A stretch of 64,000 nt of DNA from Tillus elongatus (taxonomy: Eukaryota > Arthropoda > Insecta > Coleoptera > Cleridae). A program made the position numbers and the translations under genes. This document shows positions 53,601 through 64,000 of the stretch, piece after piece (the stretch's first letter is position 1; every line of letters begins with the position of its first letter). The notes beneath the pieces were generated by a model. It was given only the letters and a program-made list of their open reading frames with translations. It made no database searches and had not been told where the DNA came from. Location: contig OZ023267.1 in NCBI GenBank assembly GCA_964006375.1, forward strand, positions 24,715,239 through 24,779,238, in the 5' to 3' direction.

Positions 53601-56600
53601 TTTTGGGAATTCCTCACCATACAAAATTGTCATTGGCTTCTTACTACAAAAATGTATTTTTATTAGTTAAATTATCAAGCCAGATATTATTCAGCTTACT
53701 GAAGATCTCTAGCTTTGTATTGTTCCATGAGCCACATTATGTCTATCATAAAATTGATCTGCAATGAACATTTTAGAGTTCCTAAACTGGGACAAAGTAG
53801 ATCTGAAAAGTAAAATAAAAACCATGTTACTTATAGAATGTGTAGAATATATACTGACTTTCAAAAAAACCTGAACTCCTAGTTAGGGTTGGTCAATTTT
53901 AATAAAATTGATACATGTGTGTTTAATCAAACTTAAGCCCTGGCTAGTAACATCCGACTGTCAGGCGGACGACTAGTTTTTATTGCTTTACCGAATCCTC
54001 ACGATTGATCACACCAATATTTTCAATTAGGTCCATACTAGTTTGTTATTAGTAAGTTCATAGCCGCCGTCGCGAGCGCACGTCTGTGAGGCGGGTGTTA
54101 TTTGTTACGCCAACCGACTGCCAGTCGATTGTTACTGAAATGTTATAATATGACTGCAGTAAGCTGTGCAAATTTATATTATATTTTTTACTATTCATGA
54201 AAATAAAAACGAAAGTAGTTACAACTACAGTACAAGCTCGATTAACCGGAAAGCTGCATTAACCAAAACAAACATATATTTCAAATTGGCCGCACTATCC
54301 GAAATAATACGATACCTACCATTCTAATATCTGATTCTCTGAACAATGTCTCAACACCATATTTTTCTCCCTTCCCTTAGGACTTGTCCGCATCTTTGCC
54401 GCCCCGATAGCACCGCAGCCTTTGGCTTATTGTGTATGCCTTTTGTCTTTTTGCTTTTCTACTCCACTCATTCCAAAATCACTGTGCCTTGAACTAGTCT
54501 GCAGAGCAATTGGTAGGTGAAGTTTTATATTGTTCTGTGTCCGGTCTAGGCTGTCTGTAGAGCAGTTGTCTTTTGCAGTCCAGAGCTTTACACTCGCACA
54601 AGATGTGCTGGGCTGATTCCTCCTCCTTGCTGCAGAGTCTGCATGCCAGGTCCCCCTCGAACCGCCCCATTTTATGCAGGTGTTTCTTGTCGGCCATGTG
54701 TCTCGTCAAGAGTCCTGTTATGTTCCTGAGCTGTCATCTGCTAAGATTTAGCAGCTCCACAGCTCTCTTTGAAGTGGGATCCCCAATTAGTGACTTCCCA
54801 TGTCTGAGCCCTGGACCATCTGCCCAGTATACCTTATGCTGGTCCCTACCCAGAACTTGATGGTTCCCCTGGTTGTGCCTTTCGATACACCCAGGACCGG
54901 TTCTGGTCCCATAAATGGTTCTGCTGATCCTTTCTTCGTGAGACTGTCACACGTTGTTACAAAATACAGGTGAGATTTTTACTACATAATATATGTAATT
55001 GTGGCTATATGTAAATTACAAAATACAGTTCTGTTGCTAATTTTAACTCGCATTTCTATGACCTAGTTCATATAAATCTGCTTGGTGATATGTTTGCAAA
55101 GACCTAATGGTTTATTAATAAATTTCGGTACATACTTGTGGAATTTGCACTTTACCTCCCAGACTCTTGGTAAATTGACTGCTGATAGATAAGGTTTATC
55201 ACCTTACATGCATGTCGATACTATTTTTACCTTTTGCATTGTTTAGTTATTTAGATTTAAACTTCTTCGCTGGCCTGGTGTGGTAAGTTAAAAATGTTTT
55301 TGTTTTTGTACAATTTTTTCACTTGCCATGTTACATGCTCTTTTCTCGGTACACCTCTTCCCCTTCAGTTACCTTTCACAATCTATTTTTTAAATTACAC
55401 TCTGCAATGTTTTTGACCAGGGGGTGGGGGTAGGGGGTGTATGATTCACTACTTCGTGGTGGGGGTTTACCTTCCCCTCCTGCAGGCCTTCCCACCCCTC
55501 CCTCAATGCATAAACCAGATGACAAATTGCCTCAGAACAACCACTAAGAAAGTTTTGGTACCTGTGGCGAATGCGGGGTAGACAAGGTTTAAAGGAGGTA
55601 TGGCTGCAAAATGTGAAAAAGCCAGCTTTTAGAGGCTCAACTAAGCTGTTTTTTTCGCATTTTCCGCTATTTTCTTTTTATCTTCCCCGCCCAGCACTCC
55701 TATTCACTCCTGGTCCTGTAACTTTCATGGGTGTTGTTTGCAAGAAATTTGTCTTGAGCTTTGTTCATCCAGAGGGGATTCGAAGCATGTTTATGAAAAA
55801 AAATATCTACAAACCATCAGAGAGGTAAACTGCAAATTTACCGAGGTACTTTTATAAAAGTAAAATCTTTTGCAATGTTCACTACTTTATCACTTTACTT
55901 ACTCACACACCCTGTAAATTATGTTCAAACCAATGCAAACTTACAAATGAAACTTCAAGACAACTTTCAAATGTCAGCTTCAAATGTCCTTTGTCAGCTT
56001 GTTGTTTTTCTCCATTTGTAAGCTGACGTAAAGTTACAATTGTCATGTTTCTGAAAGTCTGATTTCATTTGTAAACAATTATTTGAATTCCCTCCGTTTT
56101 CGTGATCGTGTATGTTTGATCGTATGTCATCATCGTCCAAGAGCAACATAGCAACACCAACGCCAACCGTGAACTGACAAAGTGCCTGTCAATAATGATT
56201 AATGGTGGACTGTTGTTTATATTTATGATGTCATCATCATAGATCTGTGTCTATTTATTGTTCTGAAAGTTTTAAAGATTGAACAATCTTATTGAAGCGT
56301 GAGTTGTTTGAATTTTGGGTAATTAAGCAATTCGTTGCCTAGAGCGTGGATAATGATACATGGAGTATATCGACAAAGATGTCCGGTAAGAATCCCTAAA
56401 ACAGCTATATACCAATAAATACATGTGTGAATTCAATAAAATTGGTCACTTCCCGGAGCATAATTAAATTTTGGTATGTCAGTAATTTATTGGTGATTTC
56501 CTCTAAAATGGCTGCTCCTATTTATATTTTTGTTTTTTTTTATGAAATCTACTCAACGAAAAAAAAACCTAATTGCTAAATACAAATTTTGTTATGTCCT

Positions 56601-59461
56601 TAGAAGCAGCGTGAGGATGTCTCACCTAGTCAGACCAATTCATTTCAAAATGTTGAATAACGATTGATCTATGAAAGCATGAGGCTTGTCCAGAACAGTG
56701 GAACAGTACAGTACCCATCAAGCTGCCAGGATTGCTTATTTTGCACATTGTCACAGTATCCTCTCATATGGAACACTCATATGTGGTAATGTTTATCATG
56801 CAAAAAAGAGAAATAAGGACATTGTGTGCGTAGGCCCAAGAAAAAGCTGTGATGTGTTCAAGACCAATGGGATCCTTACCCTTCCAGCCATATTCTTCTT
56901 CAGTATATGTATTCAAAATATCCAGTGAATGGTGAAGGTGACAACTCAATAACAGGTGCAGGCATGAATTAAAAATACTGTTGCACAAAAAGGAGAAAAC
57001 AAAGCAGATGTTTGATTACTTGGGAATCAAATTCCTCAATTTTCTACCTAATGTTAGTAAGGTGCTGCCACTAACAAGGTTAAAGTAGGACTAGTGGATG
57101 CTATAAAAGAAAAACTCAAAGTGGAGGAATTTATTGGCGCTCTAAGCTAATGTGTAGAGGGTTACATACTATTTGTACTCTTTATTTTTAGTGTGTGTCT
57201 GTGTGTGTGTTCATTAGGCAAAAGCTTTGGAAGGTAAGTCCCACTAGCCATAGACTTTTTTATATATATGTAATTCATTGTAGTCACAATTTTGCTTTAT
57301 TTTAACTTAATGTTTCTGAATGTACACACACATCGTCGGAACTACAATTACTTGATAGAGATAATTAAGACATATATGTGAATGCTTTCAGAGACTGGCG
57401 CCATATTTAGGCTATTTTCGCATTGAAGTTGTATTCATTTCCATGCACTTGATTAATCCATTGCATATTCTTACATTTGCTTAATTAAACTTGCTCTAAA
57501 ATCGAAATAAACGCACCATTTTAGATATTTCCTTTTTCACAATATTATTTGATATGTTGACTGTATTTTATGTCACATATTTTAAAAGATAAAAAAGTTC
57601 TCGTTGGTCAAAAAAAGTAATGCTGCAGAAGACTTCGTTTTTGTTATTTGTCAATAAAACCTATATATCGCTATCTATCAGCAGAATTTAAATGTGTTGT
57701 ACTTTTTTATGTAATAAAGATTTTTTTCTAATTAACATTGTCTTAATTAATTTTTTACAGTTTTACAAGAAATATACACTATTAGTCTGTGACTTGAAAT
57801 AAATTCAGTTAATCAAATACAGTTTCTTTGCTTCGACACATTGATTAGTATTTCAAGTTGCAGTCTTTTAAAAAAATATATGCAGTATGTACCATATTTG
57901 AAAAATGATGTTATTGATAATTTCTTTAAATAAAACCTAGGTTTTTGTTATTTTTAAAGTTCTTACATGCGAGGTTGTAGAAAACCAGCAGATTTAAAAT
58001 TTTTATTCACTGAGATTAAAAAAACTAATTTAGTATTTGAAAATGAATAATTGAAACTCATTTTGAAGATTTCCTGTTACTTTGGGGGAACTTTTAGTCT
58101 ACACAAATTTTTTTTTGTGCTTGCAACTTGAGACATAATAAAAATTTGAAATTTAGTGTTTTTGTATGGCTCGATGAGTACTTTAAAAATAGTCAACAAA
58201 CAGCTAAGGTATCATTTACAAAAATTATCCATGACATTTGGCACAAACTGTATAATATATTTTTTAAAGATTGTAACTGAAAGTACTATCTGACTCCTAG
58301 CATTTTTGAAAAAAAGCTGAAGTAGCTTAATTAGAATTATTCCAAGTTACAAAGTTGCACTGTATATATAATATATACAATTGCAGATAGATAAGTTGCA
58401 AATGTAAGTTTAAATTTTACAACTTTGCTAGGCCCTTTTAAAACTTAGGCTCAACACTTGTAAGTATGAAGAAAGTTTGTAACAGCTTACTACAGCAAAC
58501 TTGCAGTAAGGTTATAAAAGAAACACTTGCGTTTGTAATCCCAATTTGGGTGGGGGGGGGGGGATTTGTTGCAGGAGGCTTGCTGTAAGTAATCTATCAA
58601 ACTTTCTTTGGAAAAGATTCTGTAAAGTTGGTGCAATATTACCTTGCTCAAGTATTTTTTTATTATTGAAAACTCTAACTAAATTAAGTATTGATGATAT
58701 ACCCACGTATTACAAAATTACCTGTAAAAGTTATGGAGTTTGTTTCTTTCAACGTGGCAGGTGATTTAGGAATTGTTGTAAAAAATATATTATATGGAGC
58801 AGCATTCTTCAGTTTTTCTAACATACAGCCAGGTTTACAATTCATAGTAACATTTGAACTAGTCCTTTGAGTAGAAGTTTGAGGAACCAAAGCTGGTAAT
58901 GATGTTACACTAGTCGAAGATCCTTCACCAGAAATCTTCGTTTTCTTACTACTAGAATCACGTCTTCCTTTATTATCTGATAAGGATGATGATGTTAGGC
59001 TAGTTGAAGATCCTTCACCAGATATCTTCAATTTCTTATCCATAGAATCACTTCTTCCTTTATTATCTGACTTCTTGCTTGTACTTGCGTCACCTGATTC
59101 TTGAATATTTTGAACAAGTTTCAGTGATTTGAGTATTTCTATTTGTTCTAAATATAATTGCTTTGGTTGTGGCATACCATCAGGTATATTTGAAGCATTA
59201 GATATAAACTTCAGCACTAGAATTACAAGATAGTTTTCAATGAGAGGAGCGTAAATTAGGGCGAAAACATTTAAACTTACAATGAGGATGGTCATATTCT
59301 TTAAAATGATGTGGATTTCTTCTATAGCAACTTTCTCCATGGGGACAATGTTCTCTTTTGGGCTTGCCATTTGAGGTATCTAAACAAATAATATAATGTA
59401 TACCAAATCTACAATCTTCAATCAACCACTCACCGGGAGATTTTCTTTTTAAAGTGCTCAT
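47632..59461 (-). CDS. TDP1: Tyrosyl-DNA phosphodiesterase 1 with N-terminal PBZ finger
   Basis: Eight exons join in phase: 59461-59281, 59216-58722, 53802-53700, 53643-53518, 53428-53333, 51005-50835, 48413-48018, 47962-47632 (1899 nt, 632 residues; human TDP1 is 608). All have GT donors and AG acceptors. Exon 1: PBZ finger CPHGESCYRRNPHHFKEYDH, known in other proteins to bind poly(ADP-ribose). Exon 2: a Ser/Lys-rich linker with an internal duplication, then PYNIFFTTIPKS, where the catalytic fold begins. Exon 3: INFMIDIMWLMEQY. Exons 4-5: first HKD motif HHSK and STANLYYEDW. Exon 6: LWLSPRCPRLP and GESPTGFK. Exon 7: SSIGSLGKSAADWL and GGCLPYS. Exon 8: second HKD motif MPHIKTY and SSNISKSAWG. 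TDP1 removes topoisomerase I peptides from DNA 3' ends. Catalytic His and Lys of both motifs are kept. The stop comes after DDYPWCN, before the usual last ~15 residues, so a further exon beyond 47632 is possible. Confidence 0.93.
48546..50673. mobile_element. Small inverted-terminus element split by a solo LTR
   Basis: Left end GGGACGCAGCAAGTGCGTTA (48548) and right end GTACTTGCTGCGTCCAG (50657-50673) are the shared termini of the family. The element itself is about 220 bp; the rest is the LTR at 48747-50652. It lies in the TDP1 intron between exons 6 and 7. Confidence 0.8.
48747..50652. mobile_element. Solo LTR, ~1.9 kb, with 6-bp target duplication
   Basis: The insert starts with TGTAATGAAG and ends with GAGGTCATCA (TG...CA). 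It is flanked by CAACGT on both sides (48741-48746 and 50653-50658), and this duplicated hexamer falls within the terminus of the interrupted small element. No gag or pol coding frame lies within; GC content is higher than in the neighbours. A single long terminal repeat left by recombination of an LTR retrotransposon is the simplest reading. Superfamily not assigned. Confidence 0.75.
50674..51557. other. TDP1 intron sequence around exon 6
   Basis: Outside the exon at 51005-50835 only a G-run at 51207-51220 and a (GT)n stretch near 51263-51282 were noted. Confidence 0.4.
51558..53140 (-). mobile_element. Jockey-like LINE family A, internal piece
   Basis: On the minus strand: VRKMLSSLNTRKASGLDEIP and NWKTARVQPVPKKGAS, then broken frames with GVPQGSALAPTLFRLHINDL and QKRAIRL-type segments. 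The copy ends at 51558 inside the ORF, so it lacks the last ~220 bp and the 3' tail that the other three copies have. Loss of the 3' end points to a later deletion. It lies in the TDP1 intron between exons 5 and 6. Confidence 0.85.
53803..54364. other. TDP1 intron stretch without supported feature
   Basis: A CpG-rich patch at 54060-54130 (CCGCCGTCGCGAGCGCACG) stands out; nothing coding was recognised. Confidence 0.35.
54365..54950 (-). mobile_element. LINE C-terminal fragment with zinc-like motif
   Basis: Minus-strand frame: LLTRHMADKKHLHKMG, CRLCSKEEESAQHILCECKA, the C-terminal zinc-like segment that follows RNase H in I/R1-type LINEs. Upstream frames include KVYWADGPG and GDPTSKRAVELLNL. 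The 3' non-coding block (GTCCGCATCTTTGCCGCCCC) recurs at 5866-5985. Confidence 0.75.
54951..56639. other. TDP1 intron stretch, one dispersed repeat
   Basis: At about 55600-55830 a diverged relative of the 17.8 and 38.8 kb repeat (CACTCCTGGTCCTGTAACTT, TTGAGCTTTGTTCATCCAGA). The ORF 55571-55828 is part of it. Elsewhere nothing was recognised. Confidence 0.4.
56640..58640 (+). mobile_element. LINE 3' end with long non-coding tail
   Basis: Encodes the end of a reverse-transcriptase ORF (IAYFAHCHSILSYGTLICGN, then CDVFKTNGILTLPAIF and IKFLNFLPNVSK), broken by stops near 56926. The following 1.5 kb matches 11520-13440 in reverse. A G-run (58550-58562) and CTTGCAG-type repeats close it. It lies in the TDP1 intron between exons 2 and 3, opposite in strand. 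Confidence 0.65.
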
Positions 59462-59973
59462 ATCATTGAATTGCTTGCAATATGTTTTGAAACTAAATGC
59501 GGGTTAATAAAAATAGTAAGTACTAAATAAAAGTTATTTTTTTATTGAATTCAAAATTAAACTGAGTTCGTTCAAGGTATTACATTGATAACAACCTTCA
59601 GATAGTTTAACGTATAAAAGAAAATTTAAATCCTCTATTTTAATTCAAATTAAAAAGTAGAACTTAAAATTGAAAACGTCACCTTAATTCTAATGAGTTT
59701 GAAGTTGACATTTCACATTGGCACAATAAGTCTTCTTCTTATTCATATTCATCACCTTATATAGATAGCTAATCGACGGGTAAATTATGAACGGCAATTC
59801 GAGCAATTTCTCGAGAGCCGAGATGTGGCATAAAAGGTGTTGCAGTCTTTTTCTTTCTCATTAACTTAATGGCCATATTTAACTGTACCCATTTCTAAAA
59901 TTATTTGAAAACTCTTGTTAACCTTAGCAAACGTTCTAATCTACGGATAAACCAAAACCAGTTAGATAAGGTT
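59462..59973. promoter_or_regulatory. Upstream region of TDP1
   Basis: Sequence 5' of the TDP1 start codon (minus strand). No TATA or initiator could be assigned with confidence, and no coding sequence is seen. The next repeat begins at 59974, so the promoter is probably within these ~500 bp. Confidence 0.3.
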
Positions 59974-60975
59974 CTGGACGCAGCAAGCGCGTTATGGCAG
60001 TGAATTTTCATTAAAATGTTTTTAAATAGCAAATATGTGTGTTTTTTTTAAGAAAGCAGGCATCAAATTTGGTAACCAGTATAACCTATATAGTAGAAAC
60101 AATGTGCCATGTTTCACCAAACCAATTTTATTGTTTGAAAATGTACAAAAATTTCCGAAAGAAAACTTAAAGTGTTCCCGAAAAAACTGATTTCTTGGTC
60201 AACATTATGGGTTAATAGCAAATTGAGCTATTCAAATTTAAAGCATTTAATGAAAATTCGCTACCATAACGCACTTGTTGCGTCCCGAATGTCTTACAAA
60301 CATATTTCGATGGAAAATGCAAAAAAGCAATAACGTATTTGATTAAAAACAAAAGAAAATTTATATCAACAACGACTTATGAAGAAATAATTTTTTGAAA
60401 ACAAAGTTAAATGTTGGTTTCCTAACCAACAAAACTTACGTTAATAGCAAATTGAGTTATTGAAATTTAAAGAATTTAATGAAAATTCGCTACCATAATG
60501 CACTTACTGCGTCCAGATTTTTTTCTTACATGCATAATATTTCGATAAAAAATGCAAAAATGCATAACGAATTTGTTCTACGAAAATTAGTTAAAAATTA
60601 TAGACCGTTAAACCATAAACTTCACTAAACCTACAGCGAAAGCATCAACTTAACTAAACCGACAGCCAAAGCATGAGAAAGGGTCTATTTGAAATGAATT
60701 TTCTGTAAATATTTTAGTAAAATGAAGGGCAATGATGGCTGGATCTGAAACTTAAGGGTTCGCAGAACACTATTCTTGCAACATTTTCTCTTCACAATCC
60801 GTATTTATTTCACGTTCTTTGCCTAAACATTGGCAATTTTGACGTTTCAAATTGCGAGTTTGACGTTTTGAGGAAAACTCCAAAATGTGTTTTTTTTCAG
60901 CTGCCCGTAACTTTTTTATCTTTAAACTTAGAAAATTAGATTAAGATTAGTCCTTTATTTTTTGAGTTATCGGTA

Positions 60976-61061
<86 letters not shown>

Positions 61062-61105
61062 CACGGATCTCCCCATTAGTGAATTTTTTTAAAGAAAATT
61101 CACTA
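59974..61105 (-). mobile_element. Composite small element, third copy
   Basis: A 313-bp unit (59974-60286) with CTGGACGCAGCAAGCGCG and CGCACTTGTTGCGTCC, a second right terminus at 60500-60516, the core (AATTTTGACGTTTCAAATTG), (TA)n 60979-61060 and the hairpin head GTGAATTTTTTTAAAGAAAA. Same order as 14934-16262. Confidence 0.75.
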
Positions 61106-61345
61106 AAAATTAGAAAATTATACAAATATTACTCTCTCTGTATATGTGCGACACAAATAAGCACCCCTTTTAATGTCGATCTCACTTGCGCCTCAGAATA
61201 CACTGCCACTTAATTTTAGTGAATTTTCTTTAAAAAATTCTTCTTAAAATTCACTAATCAGGAGATCCCGACTTTTGATTTTGAAAAAATATCTGCAAAT
61301 GAGCGCGAACTAGGACCCCTAGAACCCATATCCGGGGTCAGTTTC
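61106..61345 (+). repeat. Hairpin-headed element, head only
   Basis: AGTGAATTTTCTTTAAAAAA, GGAGATCCCGACTTTTG and CCATATCCGGGGTCAGTTTC at 61217-61346, then it passes straight into the 303-bp tandem array where other copies have (TA)n. Confidence 0.7.
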
Positions 61346-63004
<1,659 letters not shown>

Positions 63005-63480
63005 GAATTTCTTTATTAAGTGAAAATCTGGGAGGTTTTTAAAATTGTCTCAAAACTAACTTTTTGGACTTATACTGTTTTTGAATTTACCAATTCAATT
63101 AAGTGTTAATATTAATTAGGATATATATGAAACATTTAATGAATATGTAGATATATTTCCTAAGCTTTTCGGTGCAATGAACAATTTGAAGTACGTCTTT
63201 TATTTTTGTCATACTTATTACAAATTACAAAGCAAAAATGATAATGATGCATTCATATCAACAAGTTCAAGGTACTGTATATTACAGTTCCTATATACCA
63301 CGAAAAGGTAATTTGACCCCTCTCCATAGTCTATAGTACAGCAGGTACCTGGTTCAGAAGTTGTCATAATGAATGTTACGTTAGATTCCATGTAGATTCC
63401 AATTAGAAGCTACTTTCATCACACATTTTCACATTGAATCGTGAATGAAATTGAATGTATATTTACAATTAAATTTAGAA
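63005..63480. other. Upstream region of the second THEM6-like gene
   Basis: No repeat or ORF of note. The promoter of the 63481 gene is expected here, but no element could be assigned. Confidence 0.3.
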
Positions 63481-63634
63481 ATGGATTCGTGTTGCTATTC
63501 GGTTATTGTTACTATTTTACTTGTTTTGTACATTCTTTTTGATGTCAGTTATTATCTACGAACCATATTTACAATTGGTTGGAGTAGATTATTCCAAAAG
63601 AAGAAGAATGTAGATGAAACCACTGAAATATTCG
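63481..63634 (+). CDS. THEM6-like protein 2, first exon only
   Basis: Encodes an N-terminal membrane anchor (SVIVTILLVLYILFDVSYYL) and KKKNVDETTEIFG, ending at a GTAAGG donor (63635) in the same phase as exon 1 of the THEM6-like gene at 26478 (51 versus 52 full codons plus one base). LFDV.YYLR is the THEM6 N-terminal pattern. An in-frame ATG at 63445 would add 12 residues; the 63481 start fits the paralogue better. Remaining exons lie beyond the window. Confidence 0.8.
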
Positions 63635-63960
63635 GTAAGGTTAATAAGTATAATATTCATTTTATCACTAATCCAACTTGCGTCATCCATATTTCCATTG
63701 TAAATATTTATTAATTGGTTTATTTGAACCATCACATAATTGCTGGTGTTTATTGTATCCAATAATTATCATATACTGTGTGGTTTAATTGATACTTACC
63801 TAAAATAACAATCAAAATGTCGGTATTTATTTATTTAAACTGTATCAGGTGTCTTTTTTCTCCATAAAAGTTATGGATACATAATTGACTAATTAATAAA
63901 CTAATTAAACAGTAGCGGCTCGTGCCTTAATGCATTGGGGGTGTGCAAGAAAAAAAGTTC
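63635..63960. other. Start of intron 1 of the second THEM6-like gene
   Basis: AT-rich, without recognised repeats until the element end at 63961. Confidence 0.4.
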
Positions 63961-64000
63961 GGGACGCAGCAAGTGCGTTATGGTAGTGAATTTTTATTAA
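63961..64000 (+). mobile_element. Left end of a shared-terminus small element
   Basis: GGGACGCAGCAAGTGCGTTA followed by TGGTAGTGAATTTTTATTAA, cut by the window edge. Confidence 0.75.

Noticed and set aside
58684..59370. The 228-codon minus-strand ORF starting at 59370 as a complete gene
   Set aside because: Its first part reads through PBZ sequence in another frame and the intron; splice sites at 59280/59217 and 58721 give the TDP1 exons instead.

Overview
This window is eukaryotic nuclear DNA. The genes have introns with GT/AG borders, the sequence is AT-rich, and about twenty long (TA)n tracts, many LINE fragments, tRNA-derived SINEs and small inverted-repeat DNA elements are present. The gene families, the R4/Dong-like, CR1-like and Jockey-like LINEs, and the mariner and DD41D transposases all suggest an arthropod, most likely an insect with a large repeat-rich genome. 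I cannot name the species.

Four host genes or gene parts can be supported. (1) On the minus strand, one uninterrupted exon of about 5.4 kb (1-5368, running off the left edge) encodes at least 1789 residues of a STAND/NLR-like protein: a restriction-nuclease-like N-terminal domain, a NACHT NTPase and C-terminal ankyrin repeats. (2) On the plus strand, a complete three-exon THEM6-like gene (217 residues) spans 26478-40811; its two introns of about 7.5 and 6.2 kb are almost entirely transposon-derived. (3) On the minus strand, a tyrosyl-DNA phosphodiesterase 1 gene (TDP1/glaikit type) with an N-terminal PBZ zinc finger lies at 59461-47632 in eight exons; the reading frame closes at 632 residues. 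(4) At 63481-63634 (+) is the first exon of a second THEM6-like gene with the same splice phase, so the pair looks like a tandem duplication; the rest lies beyond the right edge. Most of these exons are too short or too embedded to appear as long ORFs and were assembled from splice sites and phase.

Layout: 1-5.4 kb NACHT-ankyrin gene; 5.4-10 kb SINE, LINE tail, two exons of a transposon-like gene and a 1.1 kb fold-back element; 10-26 kb GC-rich tandem repeats, LINE 3' ends, SINEs, fold-back elements and an R4/Dong-like LINE in a TTA microsatellite; 26.5-40.8 kb THEM6-like gene with mariner, DD41D transposon and two CR1-like LINEs in its introns; 41-47.4 kb more LINEs and small elements; 47.6-59.5 kb TDP1 with a solo LTR and three LINEs in introns; 60-63 kb small elements and a 303-bp tandem array; 63.5 kb second THEM6-like gene.

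The host genes are not an operon and need not act together. The point of most biological interest is the NACHT-ankyrin protein: its order (nuclease-like domain, STAND NTPase, repeat sensor) resembles bacterial Avs-type antiviral proteins, which is an inference from motifs only. The second is the PBZ-TDP1 fusion, which would place poly(ADP-ribose) binding and topoisomerase-lesion repair in one protein.
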